A stretch of DNA of 64,000 nt from Myrica gale (taxonomy: Eukaryota; Streptophyta; Magnoliopsida; Fagales; Myricaceae). The position numbers were made by a program, and so were the translations under genes. Where the stretch lies: positions 21,025,001 to 21,089,000 of the forward strand of contig OZ005610.1 of NCBI GenBank assembly GCA_963930655.1. Reading direction: 5' to 3'. The notes under the pieces are model-generated. The model was given only the letters and a program-made list of their open reading frames with translations. It did not search any database and was not told the origin of the DNA. Position 1 is the stretch's first letter. Every line of letters begins with the position of its first letter. Below, one piece after another: positions 44,762 to 57,300 of this stretch.

Positions 44762-46420
44762 TCATTGATAATACATTTTGAGATGATCAACATTCCATGG
44801 ACGTGGGAGTTCATTGCTGTCGAGATCCTCCAAATGATAAGTGCCCTTTCTTTGCTCGTTGGTAACTTTGTAGGGTCCTTCCCATTTTGCATGAAGCTTC
44901 CCTTCTCGAGTATCCATATTTGGAGGAAGAGCTTTTCGTAGGACATGATCTCCCCGCTCAAATCGTCGTGGTTGAACTTTTGCATTATAATACCGCATAA
45001 CTTGATTCTGATATGCTATGTTTCGAATTGAGGCTTCATCACGAAGTTCTTCCACCAAATCTAATTCCATTCTAAGTAATTCATCATTACTAGATGGATC
45101 AAAATAATCAACTCGAAAACTTGGTATGCCTCAGTCCCGAATGCCAAAGCAAATATGGTCTCTCCCGTTGGCATTCTTGCATTTGTTCGGTAAGCCCATA
45201 ACACCCTTGGAAACTCTTCAACCCATAGCCCTTTCTTGCTTCCCAAGCGCCTTTTTAGATTTCTCACTACAGTTCGGTTAGTTATCTCTACCTACCCATT
45301 TGCTTGTGGATGAGCGGGTGACAAAAAATGATTTGAAATTCCAAGACCATAACAGAAGTACCTGAAGTGATTGTTGTTAAACTGATGACCATTGTGCGAT
45401 ATGATTACCTAGGGTAAACCAAACCGACAAATGATATTCCTCCATACGAAGCCTCAGATTCGTTCTTTTGCCATCGGCTTCTACCTATTTGGTGAAATAA
45501 TCAATGACCACAACCAAAAACTTTACTTGCTCCTTTGCGTGAGGAAATGGTCCAAATATGTCGATTCCCCAATGTGTGAAGGGACATGGTGAACTAATAG
45601 ATGTCATCGGTTTAGCCGGTCTTCTCAACATGTCTTTGAAAGTCATCACATGTTTGTACCACCTCTTTAGCATCGTGCAACATTGTAGGCCAAAAATATC
45701 CAGCCCTCAGGGCTTTATATGACAAGGCCTTATGCCTTGATTGGTTACCACACATACCCTCATGTATCTCTCGCAGAACATAGGTTCCTTCTCCATTGCT
45801 AAGACACAGTTAAAGAGGGAATGTGAAACTTTTCTTCTACAATATATCTTGCCTCATCACATACCTGGAAGACCATATGCGAACCCGTCAAGCTTCTTCC
45901 CGATCTGTAGGGAGAAGGTCATCTGCCAGATACGCAAAGATAGGAGCCCCCACCATTCCTCTGAACTTACTGGAAAAACTTGCATTGACCACCATGATTT
46001 AAAGAGGACGGGCATACTATCACTTGCCCGATCATACCATTCTCTACATCTAGTTCTGGATTTGAAGCTAATTGAATTAACCGATCAGCCTTCTCATCTG
46101 TTCCCGCAGTACCAAATTAAGCTCGAATGTACTGAAAGCTTTTCTTTGTGTTTCTATTTGTTGCTAAATTTTCTCCCATTTGCTCATCTTTCACAATATA
46201 ATATCCCAGAACTTGGTTGACTACCAATTGAGAATCATTTTGAGCACGTATTCCATCCGGTCCCATCATAAGTGCAATGGCTAACCCGATCAATAAAGCC
46301 TCATATTTTGCTTCATTATTAGTAGCCGGGAAATCGAAGCGTAGGGCAAATTGGACCTCCACTCCCTCCGGAGAAGTAAGAGCCACTCCGGTATAAGATC
46401 TAAGCTCAAATAACATCAAT
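44762..46420 (-). pseudogene. Ty3/gypsy (Tat-lineage-like) pol remnant: RNase H and integrase
   Basis: Reading leftwards on the minus strand: an RNase H-like segment (46420-46120) with SPEGVEVQFALRFDFPATNN and EAKYEALLIGLA, in the style of the additional RNase H of Tat elements. Next is an integrase zinc region near 45790-45650 with EIHEGMCGNQSRHKALSYKA and GYFWPTM. The integrase core (45673-45485) has THWGIDIFGPFPHAKEQVKF and IDYFTK. Then LWAYRTNARMPTGETIFALA near 45200, and the C-terminal part (45070-44762) ends with KWEGPYKV and RPWNVDHLKMYYQ. Several frameshifts and stops separate the parts. Gag, protease and RT are missing; the sequence loses homology just above 46420. Confidence 0.85.
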
Positions 46421-47464
46421 TCCAAAACCAAGTTCAACGTCAAAATTCATTATCCTCAAAACAAAATCAAAAGTTTTAAATTCCTAAGCCTTAATAGAAC
46501 AAAGATCAATACCTATTCCTGGGGCAAATTTGACATTCTAACTTCAATAAAAATTAAAACATTCAAAAAAATTCCATTCAGAGGTCTACAAAATCAAGAC
46601 TTATACCTATACTTCAATTAAAATCCCTTCCAAGGGCCTACAGAATCATATCTTAGGTTCTAAATAAACATAATTAATAGAACGTAACTCCGATCATCCA
46701 TCAATATTCAACCCTAACCATCCTTTAATACCATCTGTCATGCCCCGTGCTAGTATATACCCCCTAGGCTCGCGTATAGTAATCACATGCACACAAACGA
46801 AGATTACCGCACGATAGAACATCTTAAGGTCATTGAAATGCCCTCGAATTTACTTAGACGAAGACTTGATTAAAGTATTATTGATAAAAAGAAAGTCCTT
46901 AAATCGGTTTAGAAACTCAAACAAAGGAAGAGAAATAGCCCAAAATATTAAAATCGGTATATTTGCACTTAGGAAAACCTTGTCGGTTAACGAAAAAAAG
47001 GAAAATAGTAAAATCATATGAAGTATCGTATCGTAATAATATGAACTTATTTAGGAAAATCTCATTAACGAATTATCTTGAAAACTGATTGGTATCGAAA
47101 AAAGATTAAGAAAAGATTAAAGGAAATAAAGAAACCTTGTAACAAGAAATTAACATAGAGAAATACATGTTTTCATTTAATCGAACACAGTCAGTACAAA
47201 GATGGGGCCTTCGAGAGGATTACGAGGGAATAAGTCTCGATTATACAAAAATGTGAGCTTCCTATAGTTCACCTAGCCTATACAATCGCGTTTTAGATTA
47301 AAAACATTTTTTTAATTTTTTTTTTTAATTTTTTTAGGTTAATTTCAAAGGGGGGAGTGCATATAAAAATGTTAAGTTTTAGTTTAGATTAAAATTAAAC
47401 GTTTTAAGTTTATAATTTGTATTAAAATTTATAAAAAATATATATATTTTTTATTTTTTTAATA
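46421..47464. other. Repeat-derived non-coding DNA
   Basis: No gene is supported. TGTCATGCCCCGTGC at 46738 resembles a plant LTR start, but no matching end was found. 47290-47460 is extremely AT-rich. Confidence 0.35.
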
Positions 47465-47640
47465 AATGCGGTCCGGTCCGGTTCGGACTGCATTTATTAA
47501 AAAAGAGGACCGGACCGAACCGGATAACCGGACTTATCCGGTCCGTTCCGGACCGGACCGCATTTTAAGATCTTGGATCGGACCGCAAATCCGGTCCGAT
47601 TTTTCGGTCCGGTTCGCGGTCCGGTTGTGTTCACCCCTAG
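47465..47640. mobile_element. CCGGTCCG-rich MITE-like repeat
   Basis: It contains many copies of CCGGTCCG and CCGGACCG in both orientations and ends TTCACCCCTAG, a terminus seen in plant hAT-type MITEs (inverted: CTAGGGGTGAA). The left end is not clear and may be truncated into the AT-rich stretch. Confidence 0.55.
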
Positions 47641-48220
47641 TTGACGGGTACCCATGGCCGTCGGGGGAGGAGGGAGTCCTTCTCCCTTCGTTGGCCACCC
47701 CCACCTTCCACCCGTAGGCGTCTGGGCCCACCCAGACCACCGCCAGGGTGAAGGCGTCGTCCCTCTGGCAGCCCAGAACTGGGCGGCCAGTGGTGGAAGG
47801 GGGAGATCCTCTCTCCCCCGGCGGCCAGAAGTGGAGGGGGATTCCCCCTTCACCGTGAAAGTCTTTGTTTTTTTAATTGTTATGTTTTTTTTATTGATTT
47901 TAGATTTATTTTTATTTTTTTAAAAATCTTTAATGACACGTGTCACATTATGATTGGATGTGATGATTTTTCCGTTAAACAGGTCTAACGGCGTTGGGTT
48001 CAGTGAATTTTTTTACCGAAATAATAAACTTAGTGAGCATTTAAATTTTTTTTTTTAAATCGAATGAGTTTTTTAAAAAGGCCTTAAAACAATATGTGGT
48101 ATTTGTTAATTTTCCAATAAAAAAAAAACATACCCCGAGTAAAAAAAACAGATTGGGAGTCAAGGCCATTACTTGCACACAAAGCTCAGACTCTGCTTAG
48201 AAAAAAAAAAAGCTCAGACT
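47641..48220. other. GC-rich stretch and HASTY upstream region
   Basis: 47641-47860 is unusually GC-rich (GGCCGTCGGGGGAGGAGGGA and its like) with open frames on both strands that look like low-complexity sequence, not genes. 47870-48220 is AT-rich upstream DNA with A runs near 48120 and 48205. Confidence 0.4.
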
Positions 48221-48353
48221 CTAATAAAACCCCAGTACGAGAAGTAGCTTCTGTTTCTCTTCTCTATCCAAAAAATAAAGTTCATCACTCTGTTCTCCTG
48301 AAGCCAAGAAAACCTTTGGAAAACGCATACTGGATACTTGGGATCCAGTGGCC

Positions 48354-51300
48354 ATGGACGATAGTGCCACCAACACAGCCAACAATGTGGCCCGGGCCAT
48401 AGCCGCAGCCCTCGACTGGACCTCCACTCCCGACGCTCGTAAAGCCGCTGTTTCTTTCTTAGAATCCGTACACACTCTCTCTCTTTGTTCTCTATGTAAA
48501 TTTATATGTACCAGTTTCTCTTCGTATGCATTTTCTGCTAAATTCAACTAGCTTTGCATAATTGATTTTTGAAATCTGATTGCATATTCTGGATATTTCT
48601 CTTTGGGTTTTTGTAACCAGAACGTTAATTTCTTTCAATATTATTTGGATGGGTTCTACAAATTGGGTAATACTCTGTGTTGAAAAAGCAGTAAATCTTT
48701 TTATAAATTTTTTCCCATTTACTCCTGGGGTTTTGGGCTTTTGAGTTAGAGTGAATTTGCATGTTATGGTCCTAGTATTTTGAGGCTAACTTGTGTAACA
48801 TCAAGGTTTCTGGTGGCTTTTGGATCAAATAAATGTGAAATATGTTGACCTTTGTTTCTATAAATGTGTGAGTTTGATCGAGGTTTCAAGATGGGGATTG
48901 GTGCTTTGTGGTAAAAAAACGCGAATTGTAAACTACCTATGTTTTAGTAGGGTTCTGGGCTCTTCATTTCGAATAAATTTTAGGTATAAATACAAAGTTA
49001 GTCCCTGTGGTTTTCGTGAAAGATCAAATAAGTCCTAAACTTTAGAACCCATCAAATTAGTCTAAACCTTCACATTTGAAGGGCCGCAGAGGGATTGAAG
49101 TCTTGATGGCCCAGACTTATTTGATTTTCGCACAAACCACAGTGACTAACTTTGTCTCTAAATTTTATTGCTTGCTGTGGTTTGTATTTTGAAGTGCTAG
49201 AAATTGCGAGTTGGGTTAATGCAGTGCTAGGCGGCCCTTTTGTTGATTTTCCTGATTTTCTTAGCTTTATTGCATGTTTAGACTAAGCGTTTTCGGTATA
49301 GTTCCTTGTACTGTTTCGCTTCTTCTAATAAGATTGGTTATTCATAAAAAAGTGCTAAACTTCTGTACTTCAGTTTGCCTTTCTAAAGCTTTTGGATGGA
49401 ATAAAGATGAACTTTGAAAGTGGTTAGTTTCATCGAGACGGTTTGCTGTGTTTTCTTTGAAGAAAGTAAGCCTTTTGAGTTGCTTAATTTCTGACAGGGT
49501 TTTAGTCTTAGATCAGCTAAATATAAAAAGAAGTAATTTGATCAAGTTTCATAAAAAAGGACAGTCATGATGTCTTTACAAATTTTTAGAAATTTTCAGG
49601 ACTGCATTAAATTCCTGGTAGTGGAACGAGTTTATCAGGTTAGGGTTATGACTGCATTTTTGCTTTTTTCCTTTATTGCAACTTTAATGGATCATCACGT
49701 CCCTAGAATCCTGTGAGGAGCACTACCATAACTCTTGTAAATTTGTTACTTCTGTGTAATTTCCTGTTTTTAGATTGTTTTGGTGTACGCACCCATTTGA
49801 TTCAAAAATGCAGATCAAAGCAGGAGATGTACGTTGTTTGGCAAGCACATCCTTCCTTCTAGTGAGAAAAGATTGGTCTTCCGAAATTCGGTTGCACGCG
49901 TTTAAGATGTTGCAGGTTCGTGTACATGTTTTATTACTCTTTGCTTTCAGGAGAAGTTGCATTATGCTATTTGGTGTTTTGGTCATTTGATCAGTTGATT
50001 CCTCACACCTTGTTTAGACAAAATGGCTACTTTATATGGGCATTATGTGCTGTGGATTGATCTGGCTGGTTAGAATCTAGGTGTTACTTATCAAATGAAA
50101 CTTGTATCCTGCACTCCTAGCTCTCTATCCTGATACGTTGATGTCCTTACGATTAGATTTACTATTCCAGATATCTCGAGGGGTGCTATTAAGGGGTTTG
50201 AGGTTGTGAGAGGTGGTAGTAATGGGGTGTGTATTTTGCATTTGCTTTTTGCTGATGATACGCTGATATTTTGTGGTGAAGAGAAGATGCAAATGAGGAA
50301 TCTGAGATGCTTGTTGTTGTGTTTTGAGGCGGTGTCCGGTCTTAGGATTAACCTCGGCAAGTCCGAGGTGATTCCTATTGGCAGAGTGATGATGTTCAGG
50401 GGATGACGGATATTTTGGATTGTAGGGTGTCGTCCATTCCGATGACCTATCTTGGCCTTCCTCTTGGGGCTAAGTTTAAGTGTGAGCATTTGGGATGGCA
50501 TTGTTGAACGATTTGAAAGAAGGTTGGCAGGCTGGAAGAGCATTTATCTATCCAAAGGGGGAAGGTTAACGTTGATTAGATCCACTCTTACTAGCCTTCC
50601 TACTTATTTTTTGTCGTTCTTTCCTATCCCATTATCGGTGGCCCAAAGGTTGGAGAAGTTTCAAAGGGATTTTTTTGTGGGGAAGTGATGGTGACGAGCA
50701 GAGATTCCACCTTGTTAAATGGGCTAGAGTTTGCTCCCTTTTTAGTGTTGGAGGATTGGGGCTCAAAAGGTTTCCCTTGTTCAATAGAGCTCTCATTGGA
50801 AAATGGCTTTGGCGATTCAGTTATGAGAGATACGGCGAAGTATGGGTGTGAAGAGAGTGGTTGGAGCCACTTTGGCGGCTCAGGGTTCCTATGGGGTGAG
50901 TTTATAGAAATTTATTAGCAAATGTTGGACTTTTTTTCGAGAACATATTAGGTTTGCGGTAGGGAGAGGTGCCAGAGTTTGGTTTTGGCATGACAAGTGT
51001 GGACGACACCTGCTTTTTAGGAATGAGAACAATGAAGGTCGCATTCAAGCATTTAACAAATTTACCTCTCTGGGCAAATTCATTAAACATAGCCAAAACA
51101 TCCCTCTTAACCACCTCCCAACAAAACTTGATAATGCTAAAGAGAACCCATCTCGGCTCAGGGCCTTATCACTGTTGAGGCTACGGACCACCCCTGTGAC
51201 CTCTTCCTCATCAAAAGATCTCTCAAGCCAACTAGCCTCCTCCTCAGAAATGGAATAAAAAACCAAACCATCTAGAGCCGACCTCCAAGAACAAGGCTTC

Positions 51301-54300
51301 GTATACAGAGAGCTATAGAAATCCACAATACTATCTGAAATCAACGACGGGTCCTCCACAGTTTCTCCCTCCACTACCAAACTAGCAATCGAATTAACCC
51401 TCCAATTTGAATTGGCCATACGGTGGAAAACATTAGTGCATCTAACCCCATCTTTAAGCCATAAGGACCTCGATTTCTGTCTCCAACTAATCTCCTCTAA
51501 CTCAATCAGATGATTCAATTCTTCGACCACCTCCAACTTTCTGGCTTTCCCCCTCTCATCAAGGAGCTCCCCCTCATCCAAAGAATCAAGAGAAGCCAAC
51601 TCGCTTAACAAGGAAGACTTTCGGATACTGAGATCCCTAAAACTTTCTTGGTTCCATACCTTCAGGTGATTCTTCAAACCCCTTAAAAGCAAACCGGAGT
51701 TTTGTTCTTTACTCTATTCGTAGAGTAGGAGGCGAGGGGGGAGGATAAAATGCTGTGGATGGGTTCTAAGACTGGTTTTTTCTCAGTGAAAACAATGTAT
51801 GCTTTGTTGATGGAGGGCTCCAATGAGGAATTTCCTTGGCGTCAATGTTGGAGGAGCATGGTTCCCCCTAGAGTCGCTTTCTTTGTTTGGGAAGCCATTC
51901 ACGGGAAAATTTTGATCATTGATAACTTAAGGAGGGGAGTTTGCGTGATTGAGTGGTGCTATTTGTGTAAGTGCGATGGAGAAACGGTTGATCATCTTCT
52001 TCTTCATTGCTCGATGGCTAGAGGATTGTGGAGGCATGTGCTGAGCATTCTTAACTATGATTGAGTTATGCCTTGAAAGGTAGTGGATGTTATGCTTTGT
52101 TGGAAGAGGAAGTTTGGGACCCTATAGCGTTGACCATTTGGAAGATGATCCCTGCTTGCATTTGGTGGAGTTTGTGGAGGGAAGAGAATGACAGATGTTT
52201 TGAAGACAGGGATGGGTCTTTATCTAGTTTGGAGGGTTCTATGTTGCACGCTCTTTTTTTGTGGGCTAATTCGGTTTTGGGTTATCCTTTTGTGGGTTTT
52301 CTAGATTTTCTTAGTTTCTTAGCTTGTATGCTTTAGTTTTTGTCAGTATAGTCTTTTGTACTGTCACTTCTCTTTTTTTTTAATAAGATTGACTTACTTA
52401 TAAAAAAAAAAGTTATCTCGTGCCGACACAATCAGCACTTGCAACTGGACTTTATATAATTATTTGTTTATTATTTGATTTACTGAATTGCAAGGGGAGA
52501 AAAATCTATGACATGTTAAAGAACAAAATGCCAATTTTTAAACCACGAATGTTGTTAGTAGCACTTGCAATGACTCAAAGCCCCAAAAGTTGGCTGTCAT
52601 TCCTGCGGACTATGGCAGATAGCTATAGGTTAGGATATTAGTCTTTGGAGTAACGTATACACAAAGCATGTCAATGGGTTGAATTCGGAAATGTGTCCTT
52701 TAGCAAGGGTTTTCATATGATTAGAAATTAAGATTTTCTATTTAGTACTTTATTCATCTCAAGATTTTAGTTTGTATGCTAGTGTCTAAGAATGTCTACT
52801 GTTTGGTATGTTTAAGATTACATCATTGAATCCCACCATTCAAGCAGTCAGCTGGGGATTGCAATGTGATCGCTTAGGTAATTTGTTCTATGATTATGTA
52901 GATCTGAAGGAGTAGCAAGCCCTTTTAAAAAAAAAAAAATGATTTTCTCTTTTCCTTCAGGTGCAGTTTTTTTCTTGATGGAATTCTGCAGTGAATATCA
53001 GATGGTCTATGGTTTGATTGTCCCACCCCTTTCCATGAACATCCACATTTAGATTTTTAGTTGATTCGAATTTAGGAAATGATCTTATGAGCAAGCAAGA
53101 GTGCATTTTAAAATCCTCTTACTCTTTGGAACGTGCTACTTTGCTGTGGCTTCTGCTCAGAATGATTAAACAAAGAATAATAAGATGGGAACTTAAAGTC
53201 GAATAATGTTATCGCCTTTTTTGGCAAGGATCTCCTAAAACTTCACTGAAGTAGGCTTCTTGTCTGTTTCTGTCATGTGTAGGCATAGGCACTACTAAAT
53301 TGGGTGGATGTCTGTATGACAAACAGAGCCTTCATTTTGGGAAGACGATGATGTGGGGGCAAATAGATGCTGGATTTACAGTTCTTTAATGTATTAACGT
53401 TGTGTCAGGCAATAATACTTTTTATTTGTTAGCCTGTTAGTCTCTAAAGTGCTACTCCATATCCTTCAATAGATTCCAACTTTTCATGCCTTTGTATCTA
53501 ATTGCGTACTACTTGAAGTCAAATGGTGCTATCAACTGCTAAAGTCAGAATGTCCTAGGCAAGTTCTGATGTTTACTTTGAGTATTGTTAAATTGTTCTG
53601 GGATTTAGTTGGATGATGGTATATAAGAGCACATTGTCGGACTCAGTAGGAATTTAGATGCCTTGAAGCCAGAGGCTTCAGAAAGTTTTAGTGGAAGACA
53701 TTTCTGAACATGTAAGTTACCTTATGTTTTGGCCCATTCCTACAAGATGGCATGGTAGTGGGTGGATCATAGTTTTTATTGATCTCATGTCCTGCGAACA
53801 GGAATGAGTTAAATTCTGTGCTACCAGTTGTAGTTTTTGTATGGAAAATTTTGAGAATTGTGGCTGTGACAAGTTTTAATTAGAATAACTCATTCACAAA
53901 AATAAGATTCCCTTGAGAAATGATTAACCTGCCAAGTACAACAGAACTACAAGAGGAACAAATGATATCTCAACTTTGCTGTTAAGTCGCCTAGATGTTG
54001 GTTGATGTGAATTTGTTAAGAGTGTGAGATCTGTGGTCGATTTTCTTCAAATCAAACCTGCTCCTATTTCAAGTCTAAGATAGATAAATAAACGCATCCC
54101 ATTGTGCTCATATCATTATGTGCTGCCATTTCGATTCTGACATTGCCTTGCTAGTGGTACATTGATTTCCATGTAAAGTTCAATGGTATAAGGTGTGCCT
54201 ATAACGTATTTTTCTTTCTGCAGCATTTGGTCCGGCTGCGGTGGGACGAATTAAGTCCTACAGAACGTAGGAGCTTTGCGAGTGTCACTGTAGATTTGAT

Positions 54301-57300
54301 GTCTGAGATTGCAAACCCTAGTGAGGAATGGGCTTTGAAAAGTCAGACAGCTGCTCTTGTTGCTGAGGTTTAGACCACACCGGCTTGACTTTTGTTTAAT
54401 GCTGCTGATGATCATATGCAGTTCTAATGCTCAGTTTATGATGCGTGACAGATAGTTAGAAGGGAAGGCTTAGTTCTATGGCAAGAACTCTTCCCCTCTC
54501 TTGTTTCCCTGTCCAGCAATGGTCCTGCACAGGTAAATTCGTCTTTTGCTGCTTGCAGCTATTTTCTTGCTCTATCATGTTTTTGTTTAACAGTATGCAC
54601 GAGGCATTCTGTTGATTTGTTTCTTTTAATTAGGCTGAGTTGGTCGCAATGATACTGCGGTGGCTTCCTGAAGATATTATGGTTCACAATGAAGATTTGG
54701 AAGGTTTATCTTGAATTACCTTCTGGGTTCTGCACTTTCCTTTCTAATAGAAGAGAAAGAGAGAGGGGGGTGGCTTGACATGCATGTATTTTTATGTGTG
54801 CATGCATGCACACGTCTCATTCTTGTCTGGAGTTGTATTTCTGCCTGTCTCACTTACCCTGGTTTTAAATTTGTTTTACAGGTGATCGACGTAGGCTGTT
54901 GTTGCGGGGACTTACTCAATCTTTGCCTGAAATTTTGCCTCTGTTATACACTGTATGCCTTGGTCCTTACCTTCAGTTGAAGTTATTTATCGTATGATTT
55001 TCTTAATGCCTTACTTCTCGATGCAGTTACTAGAAAGGCACTTTGCAGCTGCATTGAGTGCAGCCGGAAATCAAGAACTTGACGTTGCAAAACAGCATGC
55101 AGCCACAGTAACGACTACTCTAAATGCTGTTAATGCATATGCAGAGTGGGCTCCATTGCCTGATCTTGCTAAATATGGCATAATTCATGGGTATGATATC
55201 CTTCTTTGCAGTTTGACCGAGTCAGAATAGTTGTAGTGCTATCTTACCCCTTTTCTCCCTGTCTCCCCATTTCTCACAACAGGTCTGGTTTCTTACTTTC
55301 TTCTCCTGATTTCCGTCTTCATGCTTGCGAGTTTTTCAAACTTGTCTCACCAAGGTATGCATGTTAATTTCTTTCGATTCCATTTTCGTGGGTTTTTGTT
55401 GCTACAAACATGCATATATTTTTCCCGAGGAGACTTTTCTGTGAACTATGTGTTGTTCTGCATTTTGACTTGCAGGAAGAGACCTATTGATGTCTCTGCT
55501 TCTGAATTCGATTCTGCAATGAGGAATATCTTTCAGATCTTGATGAATGTCTCTAGAGAACTTTTATACAGATCAAGTTCTGGTGCTGGAGTTATTGATG
55601 AAAGTGAATTTGAATTTGCGGAATACATATGTGAGAGTTTGGTGTCTTTAGGTTCTTGGAACTTGCAGTGTATTGCCGGTGATAGCACCCTTCTTCGTCT
55701 TTACTTACAACAGGTATTAGGTTAAATTGAAAGTGTATTGTGATTAAGCATTATTTCGGGTTCAACTTAGCTTCACATATTAAAGCATTAATTCTAACTG
55801 AAATTTTGAAGTAACCTAAATTTTACTTGTCAAAGATGAGTCTGTGCTGAAACTTGGCATTAACATCTGATGCCTGCTCACGGGTTTCGGCCCTAGCATG
55901 CAAAGCCCTTTGTAGCACTTGGACTACATTGGCAGCAATTTTTCTCAGTTTGGTCTCCCCTTTAGCCTTGGTTTCAGGGGTCATAATTCTTAGAGTGCAA
56001 GTTTCATTTCCTAGTTTAACGCGGAAGTCTAACGTACATCTAAAAGCTACGTCTTAACCCTTTCCAAATAGAGCTGAATTGCTTGTGGTTCTTATCAGAA
56101 TTATGTTGAGCTTTTGAGTTCCAGCTAGGCTTGGTGACCCTTTAGGTTCTAAATCCTAGCTTGGGTGAGCTAAGCTCGATGCAGCCTGGAGTATACAGAT
56201 ACATGCATACTCTTATCTGATATATGGACTTGCTGCGTTGTTAAGCAGAAAGTTGGAAGCAGCCAAATCCTCAGGATGTTGAATTGTGATTTTCAGGGTT
56301 TAAAGGGAACTAGTATCATGTTAGTGTTTTTTTTTCCCTTTTTGTTAATGAAGAACTCCACCAACCAAAATAAAGCACAAGGCCGTAGGGTCTCCTCTGA
56401 ATACCCTGGGCCTACCCCCTCACCCAGATAGGAGTTGCGGTTTGCTTGCATATTGTAGTGTAGTTTACTGTGCTAATATGGATGAGGATTCTACCATTTG
56501 GCTCATCCAAACTTGGCCAGAATGGGCTTAGCTCAGGCCAGGACTAGTGTGCTTTCCTATGGACCGGCTGAGGATTAGGCAATGACTGGTTTTTTGAAAT
56601 GGCGGGCTTGATGTCACCACAACCCAGCCCTTGATGAATCTATAGGCAGTCTCCCTATTGTCTCCGAGTCAAATGATTTGCATGGCTCAAGTTGATATTA
56701 CTTGAGGGTTCTTTTTTTTTCACTCGAAATTCATTTTAACAGAACCTGTATCATTAATTCCTTGTCCTGTCAAAGTTTCAACTACAATCTAACTCATCTA
56801 ATATTCCTTTCAGATGCTGGGATTTTTTCAGCACTTTAAGCTAGCTCTTCATTATCAGTCGCTCTTCTTTTGGCTGGTATGTGTGATATTTTGCCATTTA
56901 TTTATTATTATTATTTTCTGTAAGGTTCGTGTAATAAAGTTTGGGTTGCAACTGCTGTCTTTGAATATCTTTTATGTTTGATCCCTTTGTAGGCACTAAT
57001 GAGAGACTTAATGTCAAAGCCAAAATTTGTTGCACATTCAGCTGGAGACAGTTCAGCTGTTAATAGTCCAAACACCGGTTTTGGACAGGTTGATACTGAA
57101 AAGCAAAAGATTCTGAGTTTTGTGAATGATGACATTTGTAGTGGTATTTTGGATATTTCTTTCCAGCGCATGCTCAAGAGAGAAAAGGTTCTTCCTGGAA
57201 CCACGTATACCTTGGGGGCATTGGAGTTGTGGAGTGATGATTTTGAGGGCAGGGGGGATTTCGGCCAATATCGTTCAAGACTGGTTGGTGTCACATGCCT

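Noticed and set aside
47497..47923. Open frames on both strands in the GC-rich block upstream of HASTY
   Set aside because: Composition-driven frames rich in Pro, Gly and Arg; no start context, domain or conservation is visible.
51045..51692. A host gene on the minus strand in HASTY intron 2
   Set aside because: The frame is clearly LINE reverse transcriptase of the same family as 6153-6690.
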